Of a DNA stretch of 64,000 nucleotides, positions 10,301 through 23,315 are shown piece after piece. Position 1 is the first letter of the stretch. Every line of letters begins with the position of its first letter. Both the position numbers and the translations under genes were made by a program. Where the stretch lies: positions 45,150,333 to 45,214,332 of the forward strand of contig OX419756.1 of assembly GCA_948567375.1 (NCBI GenBank), written 5' to 3'. Under the pieces are notes generated by a model. It was given only the letters and a program-made list of their open reading frames with translations. It searched no databases and was not told where the DNA came from. This stretch comes from Lunularia cruciata (taxonomy: Eukaryota; Streptophyta; Marchantiopsida; Lunulariales; Lunulariaceae).

Positions 10301-12600
10301 TCATGTAGCTAAAAAAAACTCTCTTGCTTCTCTTGCTACTCTCACAAATAATGAAATAGATCTCTATATGTTTGGTTTTCTTATGGAATTCTAGGTTCTA
10401 TACAAGCTTGAGAGCACTTTGATTGTTATTATAAATTGGAGTTGGAACATCTTGTCCAAACTGCAGTTCCTTGAGTGACATGTGAGGCCATATTGCTTCT
10501 TGGTAGCTACTATATACCCTGCCTCTATGGTAGAAGTAACATTGCATTGTTGTTATTGACTACTCCAAGTTAGTCAACCAATATTTTTCATGAATATAAA
10601 ATAACTACAGAACTTTTTATTGTCTAATTCACATGGAAAATCAGCATTACAGTACCTTGCTAGTCTATCAGCAACATCTGATCCTACACTAAATTTTAAT
10701 CCATAATTCTTAGTGCATTTGAGGTATTTGAAGAAATCTTTACATTGCTTCCAAATGTTCATGTGAAGGATTAAAACTAAACTTTGCAACTATGCTAATA
10801 GCATGAGCTATGTTTGGTCTTTTACTTATCATAGCATATATAACATCCTACTACTTATTAGTAGTATGGTGCTCTAATTAGTTCTCTTTCTTCAACTTGT
10901 AAAATAACATATGGATTTGTAGGACTAGCAATTGATATGCAGCTCTAAGATCAAATTCTTTATATTTGACTTTACACAACTTTTGAGACTCAATCTCCTT
11001 TTTAGATTCTCTTTGTCACAAAACATATGATGTCATGTATGCACTATGCTTCTCCGTGTGTAAATTCAAACTCTATACGAAGGTAATCTAGTATGGTAGC
11101 AATGTGAGATTCATCTTTCACACAATTAATCCTTTGTCTACAAAGAGAGTGAGGATTATCCTAGATCCGTAATAGACTCAAGGAGCAGAAAGTGATGGTT
11201 ATACCCCATACCACACTAAAAGACATCAAACACTCAGTTCCAATTCATTGAGGCTTGCTCAAGCCATAAAGGCTCTTCAGTAATCTGCAAACACTCTTCT
11301 CCTTTCCAACTTTTTTGCATCCTTGTGGCTACTCCATGTAAATCTTCATTAAGAAAAGTTATCTCATCTTACATTGAGTTATCTCCATATCTCTAGATGC
11401 AGGTAACAAAAAGCCAGATTTAATTGAATTAAAAGCTAGATCTAATTGAATTAAACTTGACTATCAGAGAAAATGTCTCCTCATAGTTGATTCATGCAAG
11501 CTGAAAATATCAATTCACTACAAGTCTAGCCTTCTGCCTTGAGATGTTGTCCTTAACATCAAGATTGGTTCTATAAACCCACTTACATTTTATTGCTTTT
11601 CTCCCTTTTGTAATGCTATTAGTTTCCAAGTCTTGTTTTGATTCAATGAATTGAATTCCTCTTCCATGGCCTTCACCTGCTCAAGTGATTGTATTGCATT
11701 TTTGTAACAAATTAGATTTGAATATACATCTCCTCCTTCAATCTTAAGTGCAACAATGCAAGCAAAAGATGTCTTATTATAATCCCACCCACCAAGTCTT
11801 TGTGGTGGTCTTCTCATTCTCCCTCTTTGGCAATTTTCTCCATCTTGAATGGTGAAGTTGAGCTCATTTGCAAATCAGGTTCTTGATTGCATTCACTCTC
11901 TTCTTGAATTAGAAATGCTAGTCTCACTTTTGGATTCTTTTGTAGCCTACTCCATAGATTCCCTAGAAGCTTGTGAAAACTCTCCATGAACTTCTTTCTA
12001 ATCAATGCTCACTCTAGGCTTGCTCTCTATCTCTCTTTGGACAATAATCTGCATCTAAGTTCATCATTTGTCACTATTGATGATTTGGTAGCTCCTCTCT
12101 AAACACGAGGTCTCTACTTTCACATATCTTTTCATTTATTTGATCCCATAATCTAAAGGCTCTGGATTTTAAATGATATTTAACAAAACCATCTCTTGTT
12201 CCTTTGAAGTCAAACTTCTCAGACCTTTTGATGTATGCACCAAGATTGAGCTATTGAAAGTTCTCAAAGATACAACTGTAGGTTTATTCCATGCTAAAGC
12301 TTGTAAGAAATTTCTTTGAAACTTTATTAAAAGCTCTATTCAAAATATATGTAGCAGCTCATATTGCTTCCACCCACAACTCTCTAGGTAGGTTGCTAGA
12401 AAGCAACATAGTTCTTACTCTTCAAAATCTATTCAATGATACTCTCTCTAAATATCATTTTCTTTGGAGCATAAGGTGCTATAAGTTCATGGAAAGATCC
12501 AACATTATGTACAAAACCAGTAAATTATTTTCCACTTTATTCACCTTCTCTACTAGATCATAGTTTCTTCTATCTTGACTCCACATTCAATTTCTACTTA
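10300..12600 (-). mobile_element. Degenerate Ty1/copia pol (integrase, RT, RNase H)
   Basis: Reading the minus strand, fragments occur in copia order. Integrase comes first (about 12560-12130: SNLPRELWVEAI, then AATYILNRAF). The start of reverse transcriptase follows (11817-11590: AMEEEFNSLNQNKTWKL). RNase H is last (10789-10574: KNYGLKFSVGSDVADRL, YCNADFPCELDN). Frames are broken by many stops and shifts, so no protein can be made. Copia pol normally makes the integrase, RT and RNase H that copy and insert the element. The gag half and the 5' LTR were not recognised; the plus-strand coiled-coil remnant from 12.7 kb replaces them. Confidence 0.85.
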
Positions 12601-12699
12601 TGTGCAGAGGTTTTTGAATCAAGAGAGGATTTATTATTTTTCTTTCAAGACAAGTAGAAATATGAAACCACTAATATCAACTTTGAAAAATAGATAATA

Positions 12700-13880
12700 T
12701 CCTTATTTCATATTCAGCTGATCTTTATTCTTATGAGGATATGGTTCTTTGGAAGACATGCATCTTTGAAGGGCCTTTTTCTTTGGAAGACTATGCACCA
12801 CTTCTTCAAAAGAGGAGGCAAATTCTAAAAAGTAAGGACACTTTTAAGGGAAGATGGAGAAAGAATTTGGCAATACAAACTTTGGGCCAGTATCTTTGTG
12901 GTTACATCAGCAAAGAAGAATATTTAATTTTTTTGGAGGAATCTTCTCAAGTGCCTTTTGTTGACATCAAATTGTAAAGTTTGGAGGTATATAGCCAAAG
13001 TTATGAGCATTTGAATTTTGTTTTAGAGTTGAAGGAAGAGAATATCATCATGAGAGAAATGCTTAAAGTTTGATATGTATATGACACTTTGTTACCATTG
13101 ATGATGGCCTTAGATACTCATTATCCAATGTATGAAAGAGTTGGCCAAATATTGGTATATATGCATGTATGGTTATTGAATTGCATTTTCAACTTGAGCA
13201 TTATAAGAGAGAAGCTAAGATCTTCAAGAGCAAGATTCTTTATCTTTGTGAAAAGTAGAAGAAATAGGGTGCCAAGTAGATTGCATTGAAATAGAAGATA
13301 GATACCTTGAAGAATTTAATCTAGAGCAGGTGAAAAACTAGCACCAAAGGACACATAAGGTGACCAAGCTCAAAATTGAATTGGCCAAACTTCATGATAC
13401 ATACCTTTGGGAGAAGAGAAAATCCAAAGTGGTGAATAACTTGATGAAGAAGCAATTGGAGGCCAATCATGAAGAGAAATGAACCTTGAGAAGAATGTGG
13501 AAATTGGGAAGGCAACTTTTGACAAAGGATTTCCCAATTAGAAGAGCAAGTTTGAAAATTGACAACATCACAAGCATTGGCTTCCATAAAAAAGGCTGGT
13601 TATGAAGAAACAACAATGCCTTATCATTGGAAGACAAGTATGCACCTCAAGAAGTATCAAGAGGAAGTCTTTCTTTTGCAAGCAAAGGAAGACAACAGAA
13701 GAAGGAATTAGAGAATGCCACACTCTAAGTTAATGGACCTACTCAAAGATCATACATTAAACCAAGTAGCACTAACATTAGGTATTGAGAGTATATTTAG
13801 AGAACTTAGGGAGAATTTGTGCATGTTATTATTATATGTTAGGAACAATTTGACTATGCAATCAAGGATCTAGAGCTAAA
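12700..13880 (+). pseudogene. Degenerate coiled-coil gag-like fragment
   Basis: Open pieces (12741-12977, 13089-13289 and short ones to 13900) are rich in Lys, Glu and Leu. One contains a TLLPLMMALDTHYPMYERV-like stretch reminiscent of the YTTLIxxL segment of the gag-like family at 17.8 and 21.1 kb. Stops occur every 60-80 codons. The assignment to that family is tentative because the diagnostic HFYxGxNLL block was not found here. Confidence 0.35.
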
Positions 13881-13895
13881 GGATTCAATAGACGA

Positions 13896-14745
13896 TTATC
13901 ACAACCTAATTTCAATATAATAATAGTATAAAGAGTAAAAACATGTTGTTCCCTTGAGGATACGGGTTGGAAATGACTGGAATTGAAGAGAAAGTGTCAC
14001 ACTATCATAGTTTGTTTATTATTGCATGTTTAACCTCTTAGGTAGGAACCACTCCTAAAATAGTATAGTGCCATCCATTGTGGCACATTATAGAAAAGAG
14101 AAATTAAAATCTCTCTCATAAAAGATCTAGTCCAAATGGGCTCTTGAACGTGATGGTTTACTTCATGGAAAATGCCTCTTTCCCTTTAAGAGCCATTTCA
14201 CTCCAAATGTCACTTCATCATGAAGGTTTGTTCAATCACAAAGGTCATGTCACTATATACTACCCTTTCTAAGAGGCACAATCTTAATGAAATTATGAGA
14301 TTGTTTTTCTACTTGACTTTCCTAGTCAACGGTACTTCCACTGCTCGTGTGCTTGCAAAACCCTTCTTTATTGTTTTGTATCTTCACAACTCCAAGGATA
14401 TCTTGCCTTGGGATGGTGAAAATTCCTTGATAGGTATTCAAGCACACGTTCCTGCTACATTATTCCTCACCTCTACTTGACCAAGCATGCAAATCAAGAA
14501 CACAAAGTGTAGAAAATCAACACTAAGGATAACGGAGGTCTCTCACTAAAACTTCAATTATGAAAAGAGGATAAACTTATGTTGGGTCCCAACCCATATA
14601 TATAGTTTCCTACTTCTCAATTAAGATAATCAATTGTTGAAGGATGTTGGAAATCTTCTACTTACACTTATATTACTCATCATTAATCCTACCTTATCTT
14701 ATCTTAATGTGTAATTAAGAACTGCCTATGCATTCATGATCAGCT
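13896..14745 (-). repeat. LTR-like block of coiled-coil family (copy 2, minus)
   Basis: On the minus strand it carries the family landmarks in order: TAAGATAAGATAAGGT near the start, a TATATATGGGTTGGG promoter-like stretch, AAGTAGAGGTGAGGAA, CTCTTTTCTATAATG, the WFLPKRLN block near 14045, and TTTCCAACCCGTATCCTCAAGGG near the end, which finishes GGTTGTGATA. The start coordinate is approximate. Confidence 0.7.
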
Positions 14746-14899
14746 CAACTATCCAATTTGTCATTTACCTTTGTAAAGTTACAATCCAAAGATCCTTGAC
14801 TGCAAAATTATCCTAACTCTAAAAAGGTTTTCAAGCCAAAGGTCATCTTGGACAAAGATATTCTTTTAAGGCATGTGGTGATCCCTTTTCTTCAAAGTT

Positions 14900-15900
14900 T
14901 GCTTTTGTTGCTTATATCAGGATTGAGTGCCAGAAAACCACTAGGAATAATGTAATTACTTGGATAAGTGCTTCAAAGAGAGAGGTATTTGTAGGAATGT
15001 GTCAAGAAGGCAAGAGGTGCAGTAGGATAATCTCAAATGATGTAGTGTTTGCACAACAAGGATAAGTAGTGCTTGGAGAGGTGTAGGATGGCCTTGAATA
15101 ACTGGAGGACAAGATGCACTTGGAGTGGTATAGGATAACCCCAAGTGCTGGAGGATGGAACAACATTTGGAGTGCTTGCATGAGCTATAGCACTTGAAGC
15201 GCTGACAAGTGAGACATACACACATGAAAGCCAAGTGCCACCTTGGCACTTGAACTTAAGTGCCATCATGAGTTGAACACGCTGCCAATTGGCCCTTCCC
15301 ACCAAGGGACATTACATTCAAGATAACCATTGGCACTTGGCTTGCAAGCCTGGCTCATGGGGGAGTGATTGGAGGAGAATCTTTGGCATTGCTCTCTCCT
15401 CACCAAGGACAACATGTAGAGGCCTTCACTTGCATAAAAAGGAGTGCCTACCTACTTTATAACCACTAGAATGAAAAATGAAAAGTGACCAACAATTTGG
15501 AGTATAAATTGAAGTGTCTGGCTAGTAGTTGCACTTTTTGCAAGATCATTTTTCTGCTAAGCTGATTGAGTACTCTCTTGCACTTCAACACACAGAAGTG
15601 TATTACTCATAGTTGTTTTGAGAGTGACACTGGGTGTAATTTTGGGTACTCAAAGTGAAGTGAGGTACTTGGCATAATGTCTTAGACAAGTGTTAGCACT
15701 TTTAGATATGTAGAAGCCATGGTGGTCACCTAAAAAGCTTACATGAAGGGGTTTATAGGCCATCCTTAGATCTATTACTGTAAAAAAATGTGCATTATAT
15801 TGTAGAATGGATGTGATTAGGAGCAAGCATATGGGATTCCTAATCTAGAATTTGGAGTTCACATACTTCCACATGATCCATGAGATGAGAAGCAAATAAG
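14900..15900. other. Unrecognised repeat-rich stretch
   Basis: Several loosely repeated CACTTGGAGTGxTATAGGAT-type phrases occur between 15050 and 15260. Low-complexity frames result, but no protein family is recognisable. It separates the minus-strand LTR-like block from the next plus-strand gag-like copy. Confidence 0.3.
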
Positions 15901-18600
15901 AGAAAAATTCAAGGAGGTAACTCATTCAACTAGACAAGAGATCATTAAAGAATGGTACTTGGCCTTGATGTTGGAGTTGTAGGAGCAATGAAAATAGATA
16001 GTATGTTTGCAAACAAAGAGCTGACCATCAAAGTCAAGAGCCACTTCAATGGTAAATGTTCAAAGAACAATAGGTGGAGTGTAGCCAATTACAAGGTTCT
16101 TGCACAAAGAGCCACATAGAAGCAATCATGAACTTTTCAAACAAAAAAAAACAACCTACATGACAAATGGCCAAGCATTATTATATGTACTTAGGAGAGC
16201 CTATAGATTTTGCTGAAATTTAGCTCCTACACCAAAATTTTGAGGAAAAAGGAAATGCCACCTACATTGCTCCTTTTTCTATTCACTACTACACAAGGAC
16301 CAACTTGCTGACCATGGAAGAGAGGAAGAAGTTCTTATGTATTTCCATCCTATAGGTTATTTTGAAGCACAACATGAAAGACCCACCTAGATTGCTAAGC
16401 ATTGGCTGGCCAATGCTAAATTTGTTGAGACAAGCAAGTTCATGCATTAGATGAAGAATTGGCCATGCTAAATGTGGCAAAGAGGAAGAACACCATGCCA
16501 CAAAAGAAGCCTCGTCCTCCAACAAAGAAGTCAAAGGCCAATGCATAGGTTATTGAACTGTCCTCTTCAAAAGATGAGGCCAAGGCCACTAAAGTGGAAG
16601 AAGATGATGAAGAAGGGGAGCAAGGATCAACCTCTAGTTTAGGAGACAAAGATAATGAAGAAGAAATGTGGAAAGATGCTCAATTTTCTCTAAATTTGCA
16701 AGACCAAGATATGGACAAGTGCCATGCAAATGAAGAAGAGAACACAATGGAAGGAGAGGTAATGCCAAAAAAGGCACCACTAAGTCCAATTGCAGAAGAA
16801 GGAGCCATAGTAGAAACCCAAGATTGAGCCGACTGCTCCAAGGACCAAAACTTGGCTTGAAAAGGAGAAGGTGCCAAAAGACCACCCAAAACAAGAAGAC
16901 TAAGTCACCAATCATAAGAAGAAGAAGAAGAAATTGACATTGAACCCAATCTTCTTATGTTTGCACTAAAAACACAAGTTAAGGTGCACAAAGAGCCAAC
17001 AACTTTGAAGTCAATGCTTGTCCAAGATGGATCTATTTTTTTCTATAGCCGGCCTATCTCTCATTTAGGATGAACTTCTGATGGCTATTATTGTAGCACA
17101 CCATGGACTAAGAAGGCAAAGAACTCCAACTCCATCATCCTCCACCAAGGCTAACACTCCAAGACTCAAGACATTGCTCACTAGAGAACTCAATGAGAGA
17201 GAGATAGTTGCAAATGAAAGGATGATGAGTACTTCCTCACCCCTAGTTTATATACTTGTAAAATAGTTATGCACCAAAGTTATTAATTACTGGAGTAACT
17301 GAAGTTACTAGACTAAAGTCAAATAAAGTCAAAAGCTAAAGGGATATCCATAATCATGGGAATATTCTCCTAAGCATGTGGTCTTATCTTGACCCAACCA
17401 CGAAGTCAAGGATTCCTTCACATGGGCTTTCCTTGGACTACAGAAGAATCCAAAACAAAAAGACTTGTGGGTCCAAGAGTTCTCAACTCTTTCCTCAAAG
17501 CCAAACATCTAGGAATAATACCAAGTCAATACACTAGAATCTAAAATAATAGTGCTCATCTTTTCCACTTCCTCTAAAGTAAGGTCCCCTCTATTTTAAC
17601 TATGACTAATTGTATCTAATCATGAATAATGTAAAACCACCATTTATCTCTATATAAATAATATCTCTCAAGTACTTAGTAATACTAAACTAAACATCAC
17701 AATAACACATACATGCACAAATGGGTCTTACAATTCATACATTCTATTGGAGCCGCATTGCAGATGATGGATGTGTTGTTGCTTCAATATCAAACAGACT
17801 GCCCTAACATTGTAGACTACACTACCCTAATCAAGAACATACATAAAAAAGTCTACACTTAGAAGGCCAGAGAAGACCTGGTGAAAGAAGAGAAGCAAAG
17901 GCTAGAGACCTATATAAGACAAAGGCCACAAAGGTAAGTACGTTGCTACAAGAGAACCAAGAACTCAAGAGGAGAAATCCCACAATAGAGAATCAACAAG
18001 ACCACCAAGCAACATAAACCCAAAGGTTTGAAGGAGATTGGAAGGCACTCCACCTAAATTTTGATCAGTTTAAAAAGGGAGCCAAAGACCAATTTTAGTG
18101 CAAGTGCCAAGAATTGGAGAGCACTCTTAGTTGTCTAGAAGAGTAACATGATCATGATTGTGTGATTGATAGAGGCATAGATGCAGGAGTACCATAAGGA
18201 GGTAGCAACACAATTGGAACCTCTCACCAAGGAAGCAAAAGAAGAGAGGGCCAAGCATGCAAAATAGTCTTCAATCATTAGAGAGCAAAAGGCAAAATGG
18301 AGTGCTTAGACCAAGAAATTTTAGGAGGACAAGCTCAAAGCACTACAACAATTGGAGGAGATCCAAGCCTTGTTCATGGATATGCTAAAGGAAGAGGAAT
18401 TAATACTTGCCTAAAAAACCAAATTCCATGAACTAAAGATCCAGGTCTAGAGATTGGAGAACCAAGCCCATGAAGAAGAAAGAATGAACATCATGTCCCT
18501 ACATTTGAATGAGCACTTGGACAAGAAGTGTAACAAAGTGTCCCAGATCTTCTTGCTGGAGATAGCTAGGTATCAAGCATCTATAGACTAGTTAGATATT
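15900..18600 (+). pseudogene. Coiled-coil gag-like ORF, copy A3 (interrupted)
   Basis: At about 16240 the frame reads FEEKGNATYIAPFSIHYY followed by NLLTMEERKKF, the signature shared with the copies at 20.6, 24.35 and 45.4 kb. An acidic, Glu/Lys-rich tract follows (16594-16827). After the LTR insertion at 17045-17732 the family resumes with NIVDYTTLIKNIHKKVY and long coiled-coil-like Gln/Lys/Glu stretches to about 18600. Stops are frequent, so it is dead. No protease or reverse transcriptase is present between this ORF and the LTR-like block at 18835, which fits a non-autonomous gag-only element. Confidence 0.65.
17045..17732 (-). mobile_element. Solo-LTR-like insertion, family shared with 54910-55593
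   Basis: Nearly the whole 687-bp stretch is the inverted counterpart of 54910-55593. In LTR orientation it starts TGTAAGACCCATTTGTGC, has AAGTATATAAACTAGGGG as promoter, and runs to AGGCCGGCTA. The inner open frame 17081-17266 is simply the complement of the R/U5 region and is not a gene. It splits the gag-like copy A3. No clear target duplication was seen. Confidence 0.75.
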
Positions 18601-18728
18601 TGAGAGGTGAACATAGTCCTTTAGTAGTTCCAACCAAAGGCACTCCTCCAAGGAGAAGTCATGGTGAGGTAGGCAATCTTAGGCAGATTTTAACCACTTT
18701 GAGTAGGCCATTTGTATCAGCACTCAAG

Positions 18729-18770
18729 TGTACAATCCCAAGGGCAATCGAGTGCCCTTGGGATTGTACA
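18729..18770. repeat. Perfect 18-bp inverted repeat
   Basis: Arms TGTACAATCCCAAGGGCA (18729-18746) and its exact complement (18753-18770) enclose a 6-nt loop. It lies about 65 bp before the start of the LTR-like block at 18835. Confidence 0.92.
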
Positions 18771-18834
18771 AGCACTTGGTGTTGTACACTACAGATGGAT
18801 TAGGTAGGGAAACTCTCACATCTTTGTTGACAAA

Positions 18835-19646
18835 TGTTAGGTATCTAATCAAATGGTAGATAATTAGGATAAGATAAGATTAGGATATTAAACCAATGAT
18901 GGACAATTTAGCTTAGGATTTTTAGGATCCACTTGGGATTCTGATCCCTTTGTTTTGAAGCCAGAGTAGTATTTAAAGCTAAGTATCATGGCACTTGTGT
19001 TTGTTCATTTGTTCATTCATCTTTGTAAATATCATACTCCAGTTACAAGTAAAGAGTACTCTTATTGCTTTGCAAGTTTTGTGTCTTTTTTTGTGTTTTT
19101 CAGTGTGTAGGCAAGAGTAGAGGTGAGGAATTTCACAAGAGGTCTTCAATTTTTGGTACCAAGCAAGTATTTTCCCTTGATCAGGGTGTGCATTAAATGA
19201 TAAAAATGAGTGAACTTGTGCAATGGGTGGATTTGGAAACTCACCATTCAAGCAGTACCACTAAAACAAAAAAACTTAGACAATGGGTAGCATGAAGTGC
19301 AGTCCTATAAGTTGTGCCTTCTAGGATGAGGAGAATGCAATTGTAGAAATTGTAACTTTGGAATGGAGTGGCACTTAGAATTGAACAATCCATCACCTTT
19401 AAAACAGTCTCAATTAGATCTTTGAGTGAAAGTGATTATTTGTTTTCTTTTTGCTATAGTGCACCATAGAGGGTGACACTACCTTCTTTTGTGAGTGGTT
19501 TCTGCCCAAGGTTAAATATGAAACAATAAATGAACTGAGGCGTTGTGCTAATGTGGTGTTTAGCTTCATTCTTAAGCATTTGAAACCAATTTCCTTGTGG
19601 AAATAAACTATTCTTACTATAAGTATGTCAACATTGAGCTATCACA
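18835..19646 (+). repeat. LTR-like block of coiled-coil family (copy 3)
   Basis: It starts TGTTAGGTATCTAATC and ends GAGCTATCACA. In between lie AGGATAAGATAAGATTAGGA, TATTTAAAGC as TATA-like motif, GTAGAGGTGAGGAATTTCAC, a pyrimidine tract ending CTTTTTGCTATAG, and a conserved reading block (DTTFFCEWFLPKVK, about 19471-19512). The same order occurs at 53956-54745 in reverse, at 1523-2430, 22550-23315 and 25790-26740. TG..CA termini and promoter-like content support an LTR of about 0.8 kb. Confidence 0.72.
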
Positions 19647-19649
19647 AGG

Positions 19650-22300
19650 CCAAAGATGGCTCTAGGCCAAAGGTTTGTTCTATACTTATCAGATTGCTAT
19701 CATCTACCTTTGGGTTGGAATACCTTGTACTAAAGTCATTGAAACTACCTTCACCTTTACAAATCCTAATCTATCCAATCCTTGTATTTTTTGATTGCTC
19801 CAAGTAGGGCTTTGGTAAAATTGTTGGATTTCTTTAAGCTGTGTTCATGAAACTTGTCAGACAATTGGTACAACAGCTAATCTATGTATACCTACACCTC
19901 CAAAGTGTGCACCTATGATTTCAATTCCCACAACTTCAATCTTTCCAATGAAACCTCCATTGCCTCTTCTACTACCCCAATCAATTGACAATGATCCATC
20001 TACATCTTTGCCAAGATCTTGGTCTTCTCTAGGTTTAGCTAGGTTTGGATCTCTTGTAGCTTTGCTAGCACTTCTTTTTGAATTTCTATGTGATCCTCTT
20101 CTCATTCTTTTTCTGTTTTCTCCAACTTTGTAATGGGGTTCAAGACTTGTAGTTGGGCAGCACATTGCTCTTCTTGATGTTGCACCTCTATATTAATCAT
20201 CATTACCTTCATCTTCTCAACCTCTCCTTGTAGATCATTGATCTCTTCCTCATGAGCCTTCAATTGCTTGTTTAACTCCCTTGGATGCTTGTATTCTTCT
20301 TGGAAAAGGGCCTTCTCTTTGCCTTGTTGCTTGTTCACTTCCTTGGTGTACTTCCTTGCCAAGGCTTCTCCATCTTCTTTTCACATGGCCATCTCTTGCA
20401 TCAAGTTATTGTTTCACTTCTCTTTGCCCACATACAATGTGTGAATCCTGTCAAGTTCCTCTATCTCCTTTGCTCAAAGCAATAATGAATTTTTTTTGGC
20501 CAAAGAGAAAAACTTACCTCACCTACAACCAAAAATTCTTTTTCAAATTCATGTATCAAGGAGAGCTAGTCAATTTGGCATAAATATTCTACTTTTAGGT
20601 GAGGAGTTTGCATAGGGAGTTTGAAGGAGATGGTGAAGCCACATACATAACACTTTTTGCCATACACTTCTACATGGGGCTCAATGTTTTAACAAAGGAG
20701 GAGCACAAGAAGTTCTCCTACCCCAAACTCTGCCCCAAACCCAAAGTAGAGTGAAGACCAAGTAGACCAAGCCAAAGACACCCAAGAAAAAATATTGCAT
20801 CCCAAGGAACCTCTTAGCCCCACCCAAGAAGAGCATATGGAGACCAAAGAAGACAAGAAGAAGACCTTTGGAATGAAGGACATCACAAGGCCAAAGAACA
20901 ACATCAAGAAGCAAAAAAGAGAGTAGAGGTAGAGGAAGAAGGCAAAGATCCTTTGAGTGTAGCACAAGCCAAAAAAGTGGAAGAAAAAACCCAAGAACAG
21001 AAAGTTTCAATCAAGGAGTGCATCAATTTTGTAGTTCACCAATTTGACCAATTTTGTGCAAATTTTGGAGCTCCTTCTATCATAATATCAAGAATTCTAC
21101 CAAATTTGGTCCACTACACCACACTCATCCAAAGGCTCCATAACGTCATCTACATCAAGAAAGAAATGGACTAAAATGGAAAGAGGAGTCAAAGAAGACC
21201 ATGAACCTATACAAGGAGGAGGTGAAGAAGGTAAATGCCCTTGTATAGGAAAACTTTGAAATAAAGAGGTCGAAACCTTCCTTAATAGTGGATCAAAAGA
21301 AGCAAAGAAAGACTCCAAATGTTATAGTTTGAGTTGGGAATCTTTGGATCAAAAAGAGGGATATGAAACTTAACTAGAAGCCCAAGATGAAGAAGCAGTA
21401 ATTATTTTGGGAGAACTATAGATTTCCAAGATCCAAGTACAAGATCTTACCTTAGAAGTACAAGTGTTAAAATATAATGAGCTCATGGATTAGTCTACAT
21501 TTTTTATGTCCACATTCTGGATTGGAAAATTAGTTGATGACTATGGTAACCATGTTGGTCTGTTCCATAATTCCCATTGTCTCTTTTGTTCTTAGAAGTG
21601 ATTCTATTCAAATGCAATTGGGAGACATTCAATCACTACATGAACATGCCAAAGTGTTTGAGTGTCTAGTTTTCAATTTGTGTACAATTTCTGAAATATA
21701 CAATAGAAAAATGTTGTCTATTTCCTTAACACTTTGGGCTTTTCAAAAATATAATGCATGGAGTTAGGCCTACTGTCCTAATGGGCTTAACAGTCTAATA
21801 TTATTGGTATATTTTTCTCTACTTAGGGAGATTTTTAACTGCACTAATTATGCAACCTTTGGATAAACCCTCATTGAATTGCTCAGATCAAAGTGTGGAC
21901 TTATCCCAAGCTTACTATCCCAAAAGGAGGTGGTGATCTAGTTGGAGCACTTAGCCAAAGAATTAAAGAAGGAGAAGGAAAAGAGGGTACTTGATTGACT
22001 TCCAATGTTGGAGGAGGTGAAGAACAAAGTAAAGATCTTGAAGCAACACTTGGAGGAGGAGAAGACAAAAATCCTCAAGTAACACAAGGAAGCTAAAGAT
22101 TAGTTTGTAGAAATGATCGAGGAAGTAATGCAAGAGAAAGTAACAAAAGACAAGTTACATGAGCTAAAGTTGTAGATCCAAAAGCTATAGGGAATGACAT
22201 CCAAAGAAGACAAGACGGACCAACAAGCTATTAGACTTAGAGAACATACATATAGGAAGTTCATTGAGATCTATTATACCTGTATGTTATAAATAGTAAG
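19650..22300 (+). pseudogene. Coiled-coil gag-like ORF, copy A4
   Basis: The frame near 20560-20700 reads YQGELVNLA and then GEATYITLFAIHFYMGLNVL followed by TKEEHKKF, the family signature. Positions 20953-21174 continue with a basic/acidic segment and LPNLVHYTTLIQRLHNVIY, and Glu/Lys-rich coiled-coil-like text runs to 22200. Multiple stops and shifts are present. The stretch 19857-20362 is open on the opposite strand with its own heptad-like sequence (EEINDLQGEVEKMK), which suggests a fragment of a relative inserted backwards. No pol is seen before the next LTR-like block. Confidence 0.65.
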
Positions 22301-22549
22301 TTACAAGGAGCGGATTGAGCTCCTTATTGGGAATTTTAAACGCATAGGTAGTTCTTTGCAATAAAACTTTAGGCCAAAGACACTTCACTAAAAGAAGTTC
22401 CCTCTGGTTGTAGGATCTTTGGAGTAGGAAGTAGTCCAAAGGCCTTTGTAGTTGTAAACATTTGTAGTTAAAGAAATCTTTGGAGTAGTAAATTCAAAGA
22501 ACACAAACTTGTATGTTGTATTTGGGGAAGAATTGATACCTTCCTTGAT

Positions 22550-23315
22550 ACTTATAAGGTGACTAATTAACCTACTTGTGGGTAGGATAGGATAGGACAA
22601 GACCTAAACATACATGGTGGATGTAGGCATGAGATCTTTGAATTACTTCAACCATTAGTTCTTTGCAAGTTTGAGTAGAGGAAGCTATTTAAGGCTTTTA
22701 TCAAGTATCAATATTCATTCCTTCCGTCCTTTAACTATAATACAACAAAAGAGCTAAAAGCTCTTTGTCATTGTTGCCTTAATTTTAGAGTATGGGAGGT
22801 TATTTTATTGAGTAGGGTTTAGGAGCTTTGTAGAAGACACACAAGTGCTTGACTGTAGGGAAGCACTTGTACTTGATTGAGGTGTGTGATCCTTGAGGTT
22901 TTGAAGCAGCAAAGCAATGGCTTGATGGATCATAAATGAGTTATAAGGTTGAAAGCAACATGGAACAAAAAAAAAGACTGATTGTCAATGCAAAGAAGCT
23001 TTTGGAGTTGATGTCTTTGCAGTGAAGTGCTTGGTTTGGGTGAGTGAATCATCATCTTCAAGATTAATTTGGAATTTAATTCTAGTGAAAGTGATTATTT
23101 TAATTTTCTATTTGCGGTAGTGCACCACATTAGGTGACACAACTCTCTTCTGGAACTGGTTCTTGCACAAGAGGTTAAATGTGTAACAATAAATGAACTA
23201 CAAGGTAGTAATATTTCTCTTTAACTCTAGTTATTTCCAACCAGTATCATTGAGAGAACAACCTATTACTTACCATTATATGTTATTTGGTATGCACCAC
23301 TAGTGTTGTGCCTAC
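22550..23315 (+). repeat. LTR-like block of coiled-coil family (copy 4)
   Basis: Same landmark order as at 18835: a TATTTAAGGC TATA-like motif near 22687, AAAAGCTCTTTGTC, a pyrimidine tract ending TTTGCGGTAG at about 23119, then an open block CTTLGDTTLFWNWFLHKRLN at about 23121-23180, and a TTTCCAACCAGTATC end region. Boundaries are approximate. Confidence 0.68.

Noticed and set aside
17081..17266. 61-codon frame conserved with 55372-55557 (minus)
   Set aside because: At first it looked like a conserved small protein. It lies antisense to the promoter/R region of two LTR copies, so conservation comes from the LTR.
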